Counted from the stretch's first letter, positions 1-8,897 are shown. The stretch is DNA of 64,000 nt from Methanobacterium sp. (GCA_039666455.1 JAVSLW010000027.1:62001-126000); one strand, 5' to 3'. Numbers and translations: made by a program. Notes: a model not told the origin generated them from the letters alone.

Positions 1-350
1 GCGTGACCTGTATCCATACCCACGATAATTGTCCTTTTAATATCATCTGAAAGCTGCTGAATAGCACTGTTGTTACAGAAATGAAGATCATCTCCTTCTA
101 CATAGGTATCTGTTCCAGAAACTTTATATGCCATCAATTTTCTCTGACCTAAAGGAACCCCTATATCTGGATTATAAAATGGAAGCCCTCCTCTTTCTTC
201 TACGAGCTTTTCAGCGTGTTCATTGAATTCTTTTTTACGAGGGGATTGTTCCCAACCTCCAAAGCAGTAGTAGTCAGTGTGCTGTTTGTCAGGGTCCTCA
301 TTAAATTTACTTTTTAAAGCTTTTAAAAATAACTTTTTATCTTTTTCCAT
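1..350 (-). CDS. mrtA: Methyl-coenzyme M reductase II, alpha subunit (N-terminal part only)
   Basis: This is the start of the alpha subunit of methyl-CoM reductase, which releases methane from methyl-CoM and coenzyme B using coenzyme F430. Translating the minus strand from the ATG at 350 gives about 116 residues, beginning [19 protein letters not shown] and ending at a VGMDTGH segment typical of McrA/MrtA. The reading frame is open to the window edge, so the gene is cut off. It starts one base after the gamma-subunit stop codon and is the last gene of a B-D-G-A operon. The lack of mcrC between D and G points to isoenzyme II (mrt), which is known to be used when hydrogen is plentiful. Confidence 0.93.
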   Translation of the reverse strand, partial: MEKDKKLFLKALKSKFNEDPDKQHTDYYCFGGWEQSPRKKEFNEHAEKLVEERGGLPFYNPDIGVPLGQRKLMAYKVSGTDTYVEGDDLHFCNNSAIQQLSDDIKRTIIVGMDTGH

Positions 351-351
351 T

Positions 352-1146
352 TTATTCACCTAATTTACGCTTTAAATCATTTTTGAAAACTTCTAATCCG
401 AATCCACCATCTGTTCTTGCAGTATGAATTATTTCAACTACATCAATCGCTTCTTTATCATCACGCATGCTGATGTTGTCGCTTCTGTAGATTGTGGTTA
501 TTTCCTTGAGATGTTCTTCATCTAAAGCCTCACCCATGTTTACAGGCTCATCTAAAGGCCTTCCAACCTGATCCTTTATATAGGATATCTGGTCAGTTTC
601 TTCGTTGTACACATATCTCTGGAGGGCGTCAAACATCAATCCGTTTTCATCCAGTCTTAATGAGTGTCCATGAACAGTTGCACCCCTTATACCTGTTTTT
701 GCAGGGTCAAAGAGTTCAGTTTCAATCAATGTTTTTGATATTTTTTCTAAATCAAGTTCTCTGATTTCTATAACCTGTCTTCCAGATAATGTTCCAGTAT
801 CTACTCCTCTAAACCTCCACATATATGTTCTGGCCCTATCATAAGGCTGTGCAGGTGCATTGTACATTGAATCTGTAAACTGAACATATCTGGTTCTGTT
901 ACCTTCCTTTGCACCAGGAATAGGCTCTACAAGTTCTTTCATCATATCTTCTTCAAAATCCATCTCTTCAAGAGGAGGATGAACACTTTTATAACCTTCT
1001 CCAGGGTTTCTGTGACCTAAAATTTTAACTATATCTTCATCAGCAATTTCCCTGATTTTTTTAAGTTCAAAATCAGGATCCATATGATTCCTACGGTTTT
1101 GAGCAATTTTTGTTTCTCCAGGAGAGTATTGAGCTTTATAAGACAT
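352..1146 (-). CDS. mrtG: Methyl-coenzyme M reductase II, gamma subunit
   Basis: This is the gamma subunit of the alpha2-beta2-gamma2 methyl-CoM reductase. At 264 residues it fits the MrtG/McrG family, with the typical opening [17 protein letters not shown] and the conserved segments [17 protein letters not shown] and [20 protein letters not shown]. The ATG is preceded by AGGTGATT, a strong Methanobacteriales ribosome binding site. The gene lies directly against mrtD with no spacer and is followed one base later by mrtA, so the subunits are clearly co-transcribed. It could only be confused with McrG of isoenzyme I; the operon order without mcrC favours MrtG. Confidence 0.95.
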   Translation of the reverse strand: MSYKAQYSPGETKIAQNRRNHMDPDFELKKIREIADEDIVKILGHRNPGEGYKSVHPPLEEMDFEEDMMKELVEPIPGAKEGNRTRYVQFTDSMYNAPAQPYDRARTYMWRFRGVDTGTLSGRQVIEIRELDLEKISKTLIETELFDPAKTGIRGATVHGHSLRLDENGLMFDALQRYVYNEETDQISYIKDQVGRPLDEPVNMGEALDEEHLKEITTIYRSDNISMRDDKEAIDVVEIIHTARTDGGFGLEVFKNDLKRKLGE

Positions 1147-1635
1147 TTAATCACCTATTAATTTTACAGTTTCATGGGACTTTGCTTTTGGATCCACCAT
1201 CCCTATGAGGCGAGGATCAATGTTTTCATCAAGTCCCAAACCTAATTTTAAATAATCTGAAACAGTAATATTTGTTTTTGTAAAAATACCCACAAAAACA
1301 TCATATTCAAAGCTTAAAACATCATTTAATAGACTTTGCAATTTTTCAAGGAATGAATCAAGTTTTTCATACTTTACAGTTATTATTAATTCTCCAACTG
1401 ATACGAAAAGTTCGAAATAATCTTCTTTTACTTTGATAACCTTTCTATCCTCATGATTAACTTGAATCCCTTTTGCAGGGCCGTATCCTACAATTTTAGG
1501 TATGGAATCTCCATTTACAAGAATTCTTAAAATTCCCTTAAATTCAATGACACCATTAAGTATTTTTGCAGTTGTTTCTGGCTTTAAACGTCTGTAAGGG
1601 AAAATTTTCACATCAACAGCTTTAATTTCTTTCAT
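1147..1635 (-). CDS. mrtD: Methyl-coenzyme M reductase operon protein D
   Basis: McrD/MrtD family protein of 162 residues. It is encoded in mcr and mrt operons but is not a subunit of the purified enzyme. Work on the family suggests a role in maturation or activation of the reductase. The N-terminal segment DVKIFPYRRLKPETTAKILN and the ferredoxin-like alpha/beta pattern are typical. It sits between mrtB (21 bases upstream) and mrtG (adjacent downstream), the usual mrtBDGA order. In isoenzyme I operons an mcrC gene would follow, and none is present here. Confidence 0.93.
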   Translation of the reverse strand: MKEIKAVDVKIFPYRRLKPETTAKILNGVIEFKGILRILVNGDSIPKIVGYGPAKGIQVNHEDRKVIKVKEDYFELFVSVGELIITVKYEKLDSFLEKLQSLLNDVLSFEYDVFVGIFTKTNITVSDYLKLGLGLDENIDPRLIGMVDPKAKSHETVKLIGD

Positions 1636-1656
1636 ATTACTGCCCCAACATTATTT

Positions 1657-2988
1657 TTATACTTTATCCTTTATTTCTCTGGCTCCATCTGCAACGTACT
1701 TGATTGGTTCTTTGAAATAGTCTATGTCCCCATAAACTGTACCTACAAGTCCAGATGTAGCTTCTACTGAAAACATTTGAGTTCCAGCATCCAGACACAT
1801 TGCTGCAGCAGAACACGGTACTGCAAAACCTTTACTGTGTCTTGTAACTACGTGGTTTCCGTGGAAAGTTCCAGGACCTCCACCACCATATATAGAGTGG
1901 GAGAAGAAACTCATACCTACACCTGTTCCTTCTACACGTCCGTAATCAACGCCAGGAAGGCTGGTTTCGTATTCCAGTATGTCATTGTAGTAAAGGATTG
2001 TGGAAGCAATTCCCTGAGCTGCTCTGGATGCACCAATATTAACTATTACAGATGCTATTAGTCCAGATGCAGCATAAGCATTCCATAAAGCCCAGTCATT
2101 AGGTTCGTATACTTTGTATCCTGAAGGCATGGTTTTCACTGCTTTAATAACTCCATCGTCTAAAGCTCTTTCAACCAGTGACGCGATTACAGTACCAACT
2201 GTTCCTTTTGCATTAGCTTTTACAAGATCAAATACCAGATTGTTAGCATTTAAACCCTGGTATGCCATTCCTAAAAGGTGGTATCTTTCAAAAGCACCTA
2301 AAGCATCCCCTGTTTCAAACATTGACGTGTGTTCTAAAATTGAAGATAAAGCTACCGCATTTAGAGTGTTTTTCTTTGTGATCGCAACAACATGGTTTGC
2401 CATTATGTTTCTAAGACCGTATCCAAGTCCTTCGAGCATTACTGGAGGTCCAAGAAGTGCTGTAATGTTTGCACCCATAAAGTCCACACTTTGAGGATAA
2501 CGTCCTAAAACTGCTGTTTTAACTGCAGGTGCGTCAAATTTGTCCACGTCAAATGTGTCTATGATTGCTTGAATAACTGCTCCTCCAGCAACTAATGTTG
2601 AAACTGTGTAGTCTGCAGCCATTTTCATTCTCTGTGAGGGCATCTGCACCAGCATCTGGCTGCCGCCATTAATGAGTTTTATGTTGAAGTCGTCTTCTTC
2701 ATCTACCTGAATCATTTTTCTAACTTTTTGGGATATCACATCCACATTTTCAACTAATGGTAATTTTAATTCCCTTCCAGGAACAAAATTTGATTTTCCA
2801 CCGAAAGCTGCCTTTTCAAGGGCAGTTTCTATCCCTGATAAGTTAACAGCAACTGAACGTTTTACTTCATGCACTATCTTTTCGATTGTAGGATTTAACA
2901 TGGGACTTACTGCTTCTAAAGGGATATTTTCTTCTAAAAGCTTTCCATTAACCCCATACAGGTCTATTTTGTCTTCATACGTTGGCAT
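1657..2988 (-). CDS. mrtB: Methyl-coenzyme M reductase II, beta subunit
   Basis: Beta subunit of methyl-CoM reductase, 443 residues, full length for the family. It starts [20 protein letters not shown] and carries the C-terminal glycine-rich stretch [19 protein letters not shown] that contributes to the F430/coenzyme B channel. It is the first gene of the operon. The ATG follows GAGGTG at a good distance and a leader of roughly 200 bases, which includes a hairpin at 3042-3063. The gene directs methane formation, the energy-conserving terminal step of the organism, in the cytoplasm. Assignment to isoenzyme II rests on operon structure rather than on a decisive residue. Confidence 0.95.
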   Translation of the reverse strand: MPTYEDKIDLYGVNGKLLEENIPLEAVSPMLNPTIEKIVHEVKRSVAVNLSGIETALEKAAFGGKSNFVPGRELKLPLVENVDVISQKVRKMIQVDEEDDFNIKLINGGSQMLVQMPSQRMKMAADYTVSTLVAGGAVIQAIIDTFDVDKFDAPAVKTAVLGRYPQSVDFMGANITALLGPPVMLEGLGYGLRNIMANHVVAITKKNTLNAVALSSILEHTSMFETGDALGAFERYHLLGMAYQGLNANNLVFDLVKANAKGTVGTVIASLVERALDDGVIKAVKTMPSGYKVYEPNDWALWNAYAASGLIASVIVNIGASRAAQGIASTILYYNDILEYETSLPGVDYGRVEGTGVGMSFFSHSIYGGGGPGTFHGNHVVTRHSKGFAVPCSAAAMCLDAGTQMFSVEATSGLVGTVYGDIDYFKEPIKYVADGAREIKDKV

Positions 2989-3041
2989 AACTATTACACC
3001 TCTTTATTTTTTCGACTGAAATGAAACGATATTCAAAATTT

Positions 3042-3063
3042 AAAAAGCTACAAGCAGCTTTTT
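3042..3063. promoter_or_regulatory. Hairpin in the leader of the mrt operon
   Basis: An inverted repeat with 8-bp arms (AAAAAGCT and AGCTTTTT) and a 6-base loop lies about 55 bases upstream of the mrtB start codon. It should fold in the mRNA leader. A TATA-like ATTTAAAG (read on the minus strand) lies further upstream near 3207-3214, which would give a long leader. A regulatory role is an inference. Confidence 0.4.
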
Positions 3064-3257
3064 AGAAAATATTTCAAAATTTCTACTGAGTAAACTAAAT
3101 ATTCTTTAGTTTTATGTTCTCTTGGAGGGAAAAACGGCTCAATATGAATTAATCGAAAATATATTATCCTGAAACATGCTGTAGCCTTGAAAAGAAGCTT
3201 TTAGCACTTTAAATACCAATTTCCTTTCCCTGTGCTGATAAAAATTTTTCCCAGCAC

Positions 3258-3288
3258 TAACCTATAGTCACATAGTGACCATAGGTTA
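3258..3288. promoter_or_regulatory. Long palindrome between mrtB and the divergent gene
   Basis: Two 14-base arms are separated by ATA, with one mismatch; the outer bases are TAACCTAT and ATAGGTTA. The site lies in the ~530-bp divergent region between mrtB (minus) and the gene at 3517 (plus). It looks like an operator for a dimeric regulator. Which of the two genes it controls cannot be told from the sequence. I see no credible gene in the rest of this intergenic region. Confidence 0.45.
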
Positions 3289-3446
3289 TTTTATAATTAC
3301 TGGTCATTTTAGTATATAAAGTTTGCATTTTCTTAGCATTACTAATAGCTGTTACATAACAGGCTTCGACATGTGGAGGAACTGGAGAGTAAATAATAAG
3401 TATAATATAATGCTCCATGTTGCAGATGCTGGGAAAACAGGACAAG

Positions 3447-3495
3447 ATTTATATACTCCATGTGTACATACTACACATGTGTAGTTACTACACAT
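3447..3495 (+). promoter_or_regulatory. Promoter with TGTGTA/TACACA repeats for the 3517 gene
   Basis: A TATA box (ATTTATATA, about 3447-3455) is followed at once by alternating CATGTGTA and CTACACAT units, including the perfect 14-bp palindrome CTACACATGTGTAG at 3471-3484 and another CTACACAT at 3488-3495. Their place between the TATA box and the start codon is where an archaeal repressor would block RNA polymerase. Confidence 0.5.
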
Positions 3496-3516
3496 TATCT
3501 AAAGTGAGGTGATACA

Positions 3517-4086
3517 TTGAATAAAGAGATGATAATAATATTAGCTGTAGTAGTAGTTGGTGTTGTTTTGGTTTCAGCAGCTGTTATGGGACTTGGGAAC
3601 CCAAAATCAACAATTACTGAAGATGAGGTTATTGCTGCTCAACAAGCCTGGTGTGATGCCCTGGTAAAAATTGGAAAAACCCATGAAGAAGGCGGAGATG
3701 CAAAAGCAGTTGCAGAACAGGTACTTACAGAGGCATATGATTATGATAAAGGTTCAGTGACTTTCAAACCCACACTTGCTTATGGGCCAAACACATTTAG
3801 AAACACAAAAGAAGGAGCATTATCTTATTTTGTTGGTGGTAATCCTAAATATCCAGAAGATAAAGGGTTTGCTTTAAAACCATGGGCAAAAGCAAGATTT
3901 GTAAACAGCGAGGGCGGTGTTCATATACATGATAACATAGCTGTTACCATGGGCCATGTGTATGTTACAGATAAAGACGGAAATGAAACAATGGTTGAAA
4001 AGAGCTGGGTGTTTAAAAAAGGTGCAGATGGAAAACTTAGAATAATAAACCACTTTTCTGCAATCCCATATAGTCCACCTAAATAA
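3517..4086 (+). CDS. Membrane-anchored NTF2/SnoaL-like protein
   Basis: 189-residue protein that starts with TTG after GAGGTGAT. Residues about 5-25 form one hydrophobic segment, probably a signal anchor, so the rest should lie outside the membrane. The remainder resembles the SnoaL/NTF2-like fold found in small secreted proteins of unknown role, including ITEDEVIAAQQAWCDAL near the front and a beta-rich end with GHVYVTDKDGNETMVEKSW and LRIINHFSAIPY. Such folds bind small ligands, but no substrate can be named. The gene stands alone behind a palindromic promoter and is followed by a T-rich run (about 4110-4122) that may terminate transcription. Confidence 0.6.
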   Translation: MNKEMIIILAVVVVGVVLVSAAVMGLGNPKSTITEDEVIAAQQAWCDALVKIGKTHEEGGDAKAVAEQVLTEAYDYDKGSVTFKPTLAYGPNTFRNTKEGALSYFVGGNPKYPEDKGFALKPWAKARFVNSEGGVHIHDNIAVTMGHVYVTDKDGNETMVEKSWVFKKGADGKLRIINHFSAIPYSPPK

Positions 4087-4149
4087 TAAAGCTAAGTAAA
4101 TTATTACACTCTTTTCTTTTTTTTGCAAGATAGAGTCGGAGATTTGATT

Positions 4150-4584
4150 ATGACAGATGCATTGTTGAATGTAATGATATATTTAGTAAATAAGGCGGTA
4201 TTTCAAGTAATTGGAAGAAATTCACGGACACTTTCCAGGTTGTCGGCCAGATATATTGTGGATTATTTTCATTCTCAAAATATGGTTGATAAAAATAATT
4301 TAACCGAAGAATCGGTAAAAAGAGTGTTCATTGAAGATTTAGGGCTTTGCGACGATTTAATTTATTCTGAAAATGATGGGCTGGCAGTTTTAGAGGTAAA
4401 AAATCCAGTACTGCGTGAAAGTATCGTGGCATTAAATAAAGAAAATATACCCATTACTGTTGCTCCATGTATTGTCTATGTTTACTTGATTAATGATATA
4501 GAGAACCACAAAGCATCATTTCAAAAAGTAGAATATGATAAGGAAAATAACAACACAACATGGATATTTAAATTAATGAGTTAA
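4150..4584 (+). CDS. Uncharacterized protein
   Basis: About 144 residues from the ATG at 4150, which follows GGAG at 4138-4141; an in-frame start 27 bases further upstream has no ribosome binding site. I do not recognise the family. The N-terminal half looks helical (DALLNVMIYLVNKAVFQVIG, then RNSRTLSRLSARYIVDYF) and the C-terminal half alternates beta-strands and charged turns, giving a small soluble alpha/beta protein. It has no membrane segment and no obvious metal ligands. It could be a small sensor-output domain of the kind expanded in methanogens, but this is only an impression. Confidence 0.55.
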   Translation: MTDALLNVMIYLVNKAVFQVIGRNSRTLSRLSARYIVDYFHSQNMVDKNNLTEESVKRVFIEDLGLCDDLIYSENDGLAVLEVKNPVLRESIVALNKENIPITVAPCIVYVYLINDIENHKASFQKVEYDKENNNTTWIFKLMS

Positions 4585-4886
4585 CAACTGCTTATTTTAT
4601 TATTTTGGGGTTTTAAAGCCCTGCTGGATTGAGGGATATTCCTATATTTTTGCATTCAAATTAGTTTGATCATAAGGTGCATTTTCTTAAGAGCAATATT
4701 TTTGTACTCTCAAAACATAACAATAATGTAGCGTAAAATACTATCTCCAGATATATCGAAAAACACAGGACTTCTTTTGAAGATAAATAATTAGCTACAA
4801 ATCAAAAAGTAAAATCCATGATTCAGGACTTCCTTTACGCTTAAACACTATAAAAAGCTTGAAACTGTAAAATGGAGGTTAAATAA
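4585..4886 (+). promoter_or_regulatory. Intergenic region with promoter of the aldehyde dehydrogenase
   Basis: I see no gene in this stretch. A TATA-like CACTATAAAAAGC lies at about 4846-4857 and GGAGGT at 4872-4877 before the start codon. A 13-base direct repeat, CAGGACTTCYTTT, occurs near 4767 and again near 4824, just upstream of the TATA box, and could be a regulator site. Confidence 0.4.
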
Positions 4887-6512
4887 ATGAAATTATTGAA
4901 AAAAATAGATTCATTATTTCCTGATGAAGGAGACGTGCCCCTGGAATTTGATTTTAAAACCCCAATCAATCAGACTGAATATCTTGTAAATGGCAAGTTG
5001 CACCAATGGGATGGTCCAGTGCAGCAGGTCCTCTCACCAGTATGTGTTAGGACATCATCAGGTCTTTCACAGAAAATCATTGGAAGCCACCCTCTTTTAA
5101 CAGAAAAAGAGGCACTGATGGTTATAGACGCTGCAAGTGATGCATACGGCAATGGAATGGGGTCCTGGCCTTCAATGCATGTAGAGGAAAGAATTGAACA
5201 CCTTGAAGAATTTACAAGACAGATGAAGGAAAGGAAGAGTGAGGTGGTAAATCTTTTGATGTGGGAAATAGGGAAGTCTTATCCTGATTCTGTAAGTGAA
5301 TTTGATAGAACAGTAGATTATATACATGACACCATCGATGCACTTAAGAGTATGGACCGTGATTCATCAGGTTTTTTAATTAAAGATGGAATAATTGGAC
5401 AGATACGCCGAGCTCCTCGAGGGGTTGTTCTCTGCATGGGGCCATCCAATTATCCTTTAAATGAAACATTCACCACAGCCATTCCTGCTCTTGTAATGGG
5501 GAACACAGTGGTACTCAAACTACCAAGACCTGGAAGTTTGATTTTTTATCCTCTCCTTGAAGCATTCTGTAAGTCTTTCCCAGAAGGAGTGGTCAACACG
5601 ATCTATGGTGAGGGCCGAAAAATTATAAGCCCCCTCATATCTTCAGGTAAAATTGATTCTCTTGCCTATATTGGAACAAGCAAGGTAGCTAACGCATTAA
5701 AAAGACAGCACCCTAAACTTAACAGGCTGCACTGTTCTTTTGGACTGGATGCCAAGAACGCTGCCATTGTCTTAAAGGATGCAGACCTAGAACTAACCAT
5801 TAAAGAATGTATTACCGGAGCACTGTCATACAATGGTCAGCGGTGCACTGCTTTGAAGATACTATTTGTCCACTCTAAAATTGTTGATCCATTTATTAAA
5901 CAGCTTGCAGAAGCTATCAGTAAACTGGAAATTGGGATGCCATGGGAAAAAGATGTTTATATAACACCCATGCCAGATCCACAGAAAATAGAGTACCTCA
6001 CAGAACTGGTGAATGATGCCAAGGCACATGGTGCAGAAGTAATTAATGAAGCAGGCGGCACTCAAAATGAAACATTTTTTTATCCCGCACTACTGTATCC
6101 AGTTAATCATGACATGAGACTGTATAGAGAGGAGCAGTTTGGTCCTGTAATCCCAGTCATTTCCTTTGATGACATTGAAGAGCCTGTACAATATATTGTT
6201 GAATCAAATTATGGGCTGCAGGCAAGTATTTTTGGAAAAGATACCCATGTAATTGCAAATCTCATAGATTCCCTGGTCAATCAGGTGGCCCGGGTTAATA
6301 TCAACAGTCAATGCCAGCGCGGCCCGGATAGCTTTCCATTTACAGGTAGAAAGGATTCAGCAGAGGGAACCCTTTCTATTTCAGATGCTTTACGTGCATT
6401 TTCAGTAGAATCTATTGTAGCTGCAAAGGAAACAGATGCAAACAGGGCAATAATAAAAAAGATTGTAAGAGAGAACAAATCAACCTTTCTTTCCACAGAT
6501 TTTATCCTTTAA
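4887..6512 (+). CDS. Aldehyde dehydrogenase of the non-phosphorylating GAPDH (GapN)-like type
   Basis: 541-residue aldehyde dehydrogenase superfamily enzyme, expected to oxidise an aldehyde (possibly glyceraldehyde 3-phosphate) with NAD(P). The nucleophile is Cys320 in NGQRCTALKILF, a GapN-like setting. The Asn and nucleotide-binding region are seen in GPSNYPLN and VVLKLPRPG, and GTSKVA follows. The position 34 residues before the Cys, normally the catalytic Glu of ELGGK, reads FGLDAKN, so a Gly (residue 286) replaces the Glu. The protein is longer than usual (about 480) with an N-terminal extension. A close downstream alcohol dehydrogenase suggests linked aldehyde/alcohol chemistry. The substrate is uncertain. 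Confidence 0.75.
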   Translation: MKLLKKIDSLFPDEGDVPLEFDFKTPINQTEYLVNGKLHQWDGPVQQVLSPVCVRTSSGLSQKIIGSHPLLTEKEALMVIDAASDAYGNGMGSWPSMHVEERIEHLEEFTRQMKERKSEVVNLLMWEIGKSYPDSVSEFDRTVDYIHDTIDALKSMDRDSSGFLIKDGIIGQIRRAPRGVVLCMGPSNYPLNETFTTAIPALVMGNTVVLKLPRPGSLIFYPLLEAFCKSFPEGVVNTIYGEGRKIISPLISSGKIDSLAYIGTSKVANALKRQHPKLNRLHCSFGLDAKNAAIVLKDADLELTIKECITGALSYNGQRCTALKILFVHSKIVDPFIKQLAEAISKLEIGMPWEKDVYITPMPDPQKIEYLTELVNDAKAHGAEVINEAGGTQNETFFYPALLYPVNHDMRLYREEQFGPVIPVISFDDIEEPVQYIVESNYGLQASIFGKDTHVIANLIDSLVNQVARVNINSQCQRGPDSFPFTGRKDSAEGTLSISDALRAFSVESIVAAKETDANRAIIKKIVRENKSTFLSTDFIL

Positions 6513-6520
6513 AATAATTA

Positions 6521-6669
6521 GGTGTTGATCTTTTATTGTGCTGGAGTTTCTATATGGTGTAGATTCAACATTATTTAGTGGTATTAATAGGTAACAGACC
6601 ATAAATAGACTAAAAAATTACTAACTTACTCCTACCATAACACCAAGTAACAAAAAGGATTAGCACCAA
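6521..6669 (+). repeat. Direct repeat copy A flanking the MntA/HepT module
   Basis: About 149 bases that recur with a few substitutions and small indels at 7713-7856. Both copies share long identical runs, such as GTGCTGGAGTTTCTATATGG and ACTAAAAAATTACTAACTTA. Copy A starts just after the aldehyde dehydrogenase stop and ends just before the MntA gene. Copy B is the leader of the alcohol dehydrogenase. The simplest reading is duplication of the adh promoter/leader when the toxin-antitoxin module entered. Confidence 0.9.
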
Positions 6670-6725
6670 AAATGTTTATAAATAATGTCAATCATGACCA
6701 AAAAATATTTCAGCGGAGGAAAAGA

Positions 6726-7016
6726 ATGAAATCCCTGGAAAAAATAGAAAAAACCTTAAAAAAATACAAACCTTCCTTAAAAAAAGAATTTAAGGTTAAA
6801 AGAATTGGTATTTTTGGTTCATATGTTAGAGGAGAAGAATCTAAAGAAAGTGATGTGGATATTCTGGTAGAGTTTTACGAATCTCCCGGATGGGAATTCT
6901 TTGATCTTAAGGAATATCTTGAAGAAATATTAGACAAAAAAGTAGATTTAGTCACAATTAAAGCTTTGAAGCCCCAATTAAAGGACAAAATCTTGAAAGA
7001 GGCTATTTTCCAATGA
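6726..7016 (+). CDS. mntA: MNT-type minimal nucleotidyltransferase antitoxin
   Basis: Minimal nucleotidyltransferase of about 96 residues. Members of this family (MntA) silence the HEPN ribonuclease HepT by adding AMP residues to a tyrosine. The signature GSYVRGEESKESDVDILVEF shows the GS motif and the two metal-binding Asp residues (DVD), followed by a helix and KKVDLVTIKALKPQLKD at the end. The ATG at 6726 is chosen because GGAGG lies just before it; an upstream in-frame ATG at 6672 lacks one. It overlaps hepT by 4 bases (ATGA), as is usual for translationally coupled pairs. The module sits between two copies of a direct repeat. Confidence 0.88.
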   Translation: MKSLEKIEKTLKKYKPSLKKEFKVKRIGIFGSYVRGEESKESDVDILVEFYESPGWEFFDLKEYLEEILDKKVDLVTIKALKPQLKDKILKEAIFQ

Positions 7017-7354
7017 AAAGAACCTATAAAATGTATATCGAAGATATACTTGAATCTATGGATAAAATTGAACGTTACATCAGTGATCTAACTTATGAAA
7101 CATTCAAGAAGAATGATCTGGTTGTAGATGCAGTTATAAGGAATCTTGAAATCATAGGAGAGGCATCTAAGAACATCCCTGAAAACATAAGGGGAAAATA
7201 TCCGGATATTCCCTGGAAAAGAATGGTTGGACTCAGGAATATTGCAATTCATGAGTATTTTGGGGTTGATTTAACTATTATATGGAAGATTATAACCGAA
7301 AACCTGCCAAAAACACGATCTGAAATTGAATCAATGTTTAAAACTATAGAATAG
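7013..7354 (+). CDS. hepT: HepT-type HEPN ribonuclease toxin
   Basis: 113-residue HEPN-domain toxin partnered with MntA. The catalytic RX4HXY motif is intact as RNIAIHEYF, and the preceding NLEIIGEASKNIP is the standard HepT helix. HepT cleaves RNA when free of its antitoxin; adenylylation of the motif tyrosine blocks it. It is translated from an ATG that overlaps the mntA stop. This is the only nucleotidyltransferase/HEPN pair in the window with both genes intact. Confidence 0.88.
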   Translation: MKRTYKMYIEDILESMDKIERYISDLTYETFKKNDLVVDAVIRNLEIIGEASKNIPENIRGKYPDIPWKRMVGLRNIAIHEYFGVDLTIIWKIITENLPKTRSEIESMFKTIE

Positions 7355-7419
7355 CAAAATGAGAATATAAATTGATATCATAGACTTAATGCTACTTATA
7401 ATGTTGAATTAGGGAAAGA

Positions 7420-7503
7420 AACCTTTTTGAACCAATTGAAGGTGAAAAATTCGATTTAATTTTGTTTAATATTAGCAATAGTTTATCCAATGCGGCGTGG
7501 TAA
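7420..7503 (+). pseudogene. Possible remnant of a methyltransferase end
   Basis: A 27-codon open stretch ending in TAA reads NLFEPIEGEKFDLILFN and then ISNSLSNAAW. The first part resembles the segment before the NPPY motif of class I methyltransferases (FDLIxFNPPY), but the catalytic NPPY is absent. It lies in the ~500-bp gap after hepT, inside the repeat-flanked insertion. The rest of this gap shows no gene. The similarity is short and could be chance. Confidence 0.25.
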
Positions 7504-7712
7504 AGATGAGGAATCGATATAAATAATTACAGATAGCTACAATTAAGTGTTATGATCCAGTAATTTGCATTTATTTTTGATTATTTTAATTATAAAACTT
7601 CAATTACATAAAAATTGATTTACAGATTATAATTTGTAGAGTGGAAATATTTTCCATTGGTTTTTAGATAAAATCCAAACATTTAAGTGTTATTATGATA
7701 ATCATAAAATGT

Positions 7713-7856
7713 GGTATTGATCTCTTATTGTGCTGGAGTTTCTATATGGTGTAGATTCAACATTATTTAGTGATAATAGGTAACAGACCATGAATAGACT
7801 AAAAAATTACTAACTTACTCCTACCTAACATCAAGTAACAAAAGGATTAATACCAA
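7713..7856 (+). repeat. Direct repeat copy B, leader of the alcohol dehydrogenase
   Basis: Second copy (about 144 bases) of the repeat at 6521-6669. It ends 3 bases before the TTG start of the alcohol dehydrogenase and supplies that gene's AAAGGAT ribosome binding site. It is therefore probably the ancestral copy, with copy A the duplicate. Confidence 0.9.
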
Positions 7857-7859
7857 TAA

Positions 7860-8897
7860 TTGGCAGAGAAGACTGAAATGTTAACCGGAACGTCAATGGT
7901 CCTGAATAAGATCGCCCCTATTGAAGAAAATCCCCTGAAACTGGAAGACCGGCCTGTTCCCCAGCCCGGTTCAAAACAGATCCTGATAAAAGTATCGGCC
8001 TGTGGTATCTGTCACACCGAACTTGATGAGATTGAGGGAAGGCTCACACCCAGGCTACCGGTGGTTCCAGGACATGAAATTATTGGAACAGTGGTAAAAT
8101 CAGGAGCAAATGTAGACAGGTTTAAACCGGGTGACCGTGTGGGAGTAGCCTGGATAAATTCAGCCTGCGGGAAATGCTATTTTTGCATGCGTGGAAATGA
8201 AAACCTGTGTGCAAAATTTAAAGCTACTGGCTGCGATGTGGATGGAGGGTACGGTGAATATACAGTTGTTTTAGAAGATTTTGCCTATAAGATTCCAGAA
8301 ATATTCACAGATGTCCAGGCAGCCCCCCTTATGTGTGCAGGGGCAATAGGGTACAGGGCTTTAAAGTTAACAGACTTAAAAAACGGTGAAAACCTTGGGC
8401 TTTATGGATTTGGAGCTTCGGCACACATCGTTATTCAGATGGTTAAATACAGCTATCCGGATAGTAATGTTTTTGTCTTCACCAGAAACAGGAACGATCT
8501 GGCGGCTCGACTGGCAAAAAAGATGGGAGCAGACTGGATAGGAGTAACAGGAGATACTCCGCCAGAAAAATTGCACCGTGTAATTGATACCACTCCCGTA
8601 GGGATATCAGTACAGGAGGCTTTAAGAAATTTAGAGAAGGGAGGAAAACTGGTGATAAATCTGATTCGTAAGGAAACACCAATTCCAGAGTTAAATTATA
8701 CAGAGCATTTATGGCATGAAAAGGAAATAAAGAGTGTAGCCAATATCACAAGGAATGATGTGGAAGAGTTTCTTTCTTTAGCCAGTGAGATTCCCATTAT
8801 ATCAAAAATTAGAGAATTTAAGCTGGAAGAGGCGAACCATGCTTTAAACTTATTAAAAAAGGGAAAATATAAAGGGGCTGGAGTTTTAAAAATATAA
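7860..8897 (+). CDS. Zinc-dependent alcohol dehydrogenase
   Basis: Medium-chain zinc alcohol dehydrogenase, 345 residues, interconverting alcohols and aldehydes or ketones with NAD(P). The catalytic zinc site is seen in ACGICHTELDEIEG and PGHEIIGTV, and the structural zinc site has four cysteines in ACGKCYFCMRGNENLC. The Rossmann fold reads GLYGFGASAH. The start appears to be TTG at 7860 after AAAGGAT, although ATG codons at 7878 and 7896 are also in frame. The promoter region is the repeat whose second copy lies before mntA. Next to an aldehyde dehydrogenase-like gene, it may take part in the same alcohol/aldehyde pathway; the substrate is unknown. Confidence 0.87.
   Translation: MAEKTEMLTGTSMVLNKIAPIEENPLKLEDRPVPQPGSKQILIKVSACGICHTELDEIEGRLTPRLPVVPGHEIIGTVVKSGANVDRFKPGDRVGVAWINSACGKCYFCMRGNENLCAKFKATGCDVDGGYGEYTVVLEDFAYKIPEIFTDVQAAPLMCAGAIGYRALKLTDLKNGENLGLYGFGASAHIVIQMVKYSYPDSNVFVFTRNRNDLAARLAKKMGADWIGVTGDTPPEKLHRVIDTTPVGISVQEALRNLEKGGKLVINLIRKETPIPELNYTEHLWHEKEIKSVANITRNDVEEFLSLASEIPIISKIREFKLEEANHALNLLKKGKYKGAGVLKI

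Noticed and set aside
1777..2494. Long plus-strand frames opposite mrtB
   Set aside because: Shadows of the strongly conserved mrtB gene, with no family likeness.
3257..3445. 62-codon minus-strand reading frame in the mrtB/3517 gap
   Set aside because: No ribosome binding site, no family likeness, and it overlaps the palindrome and promoter region.
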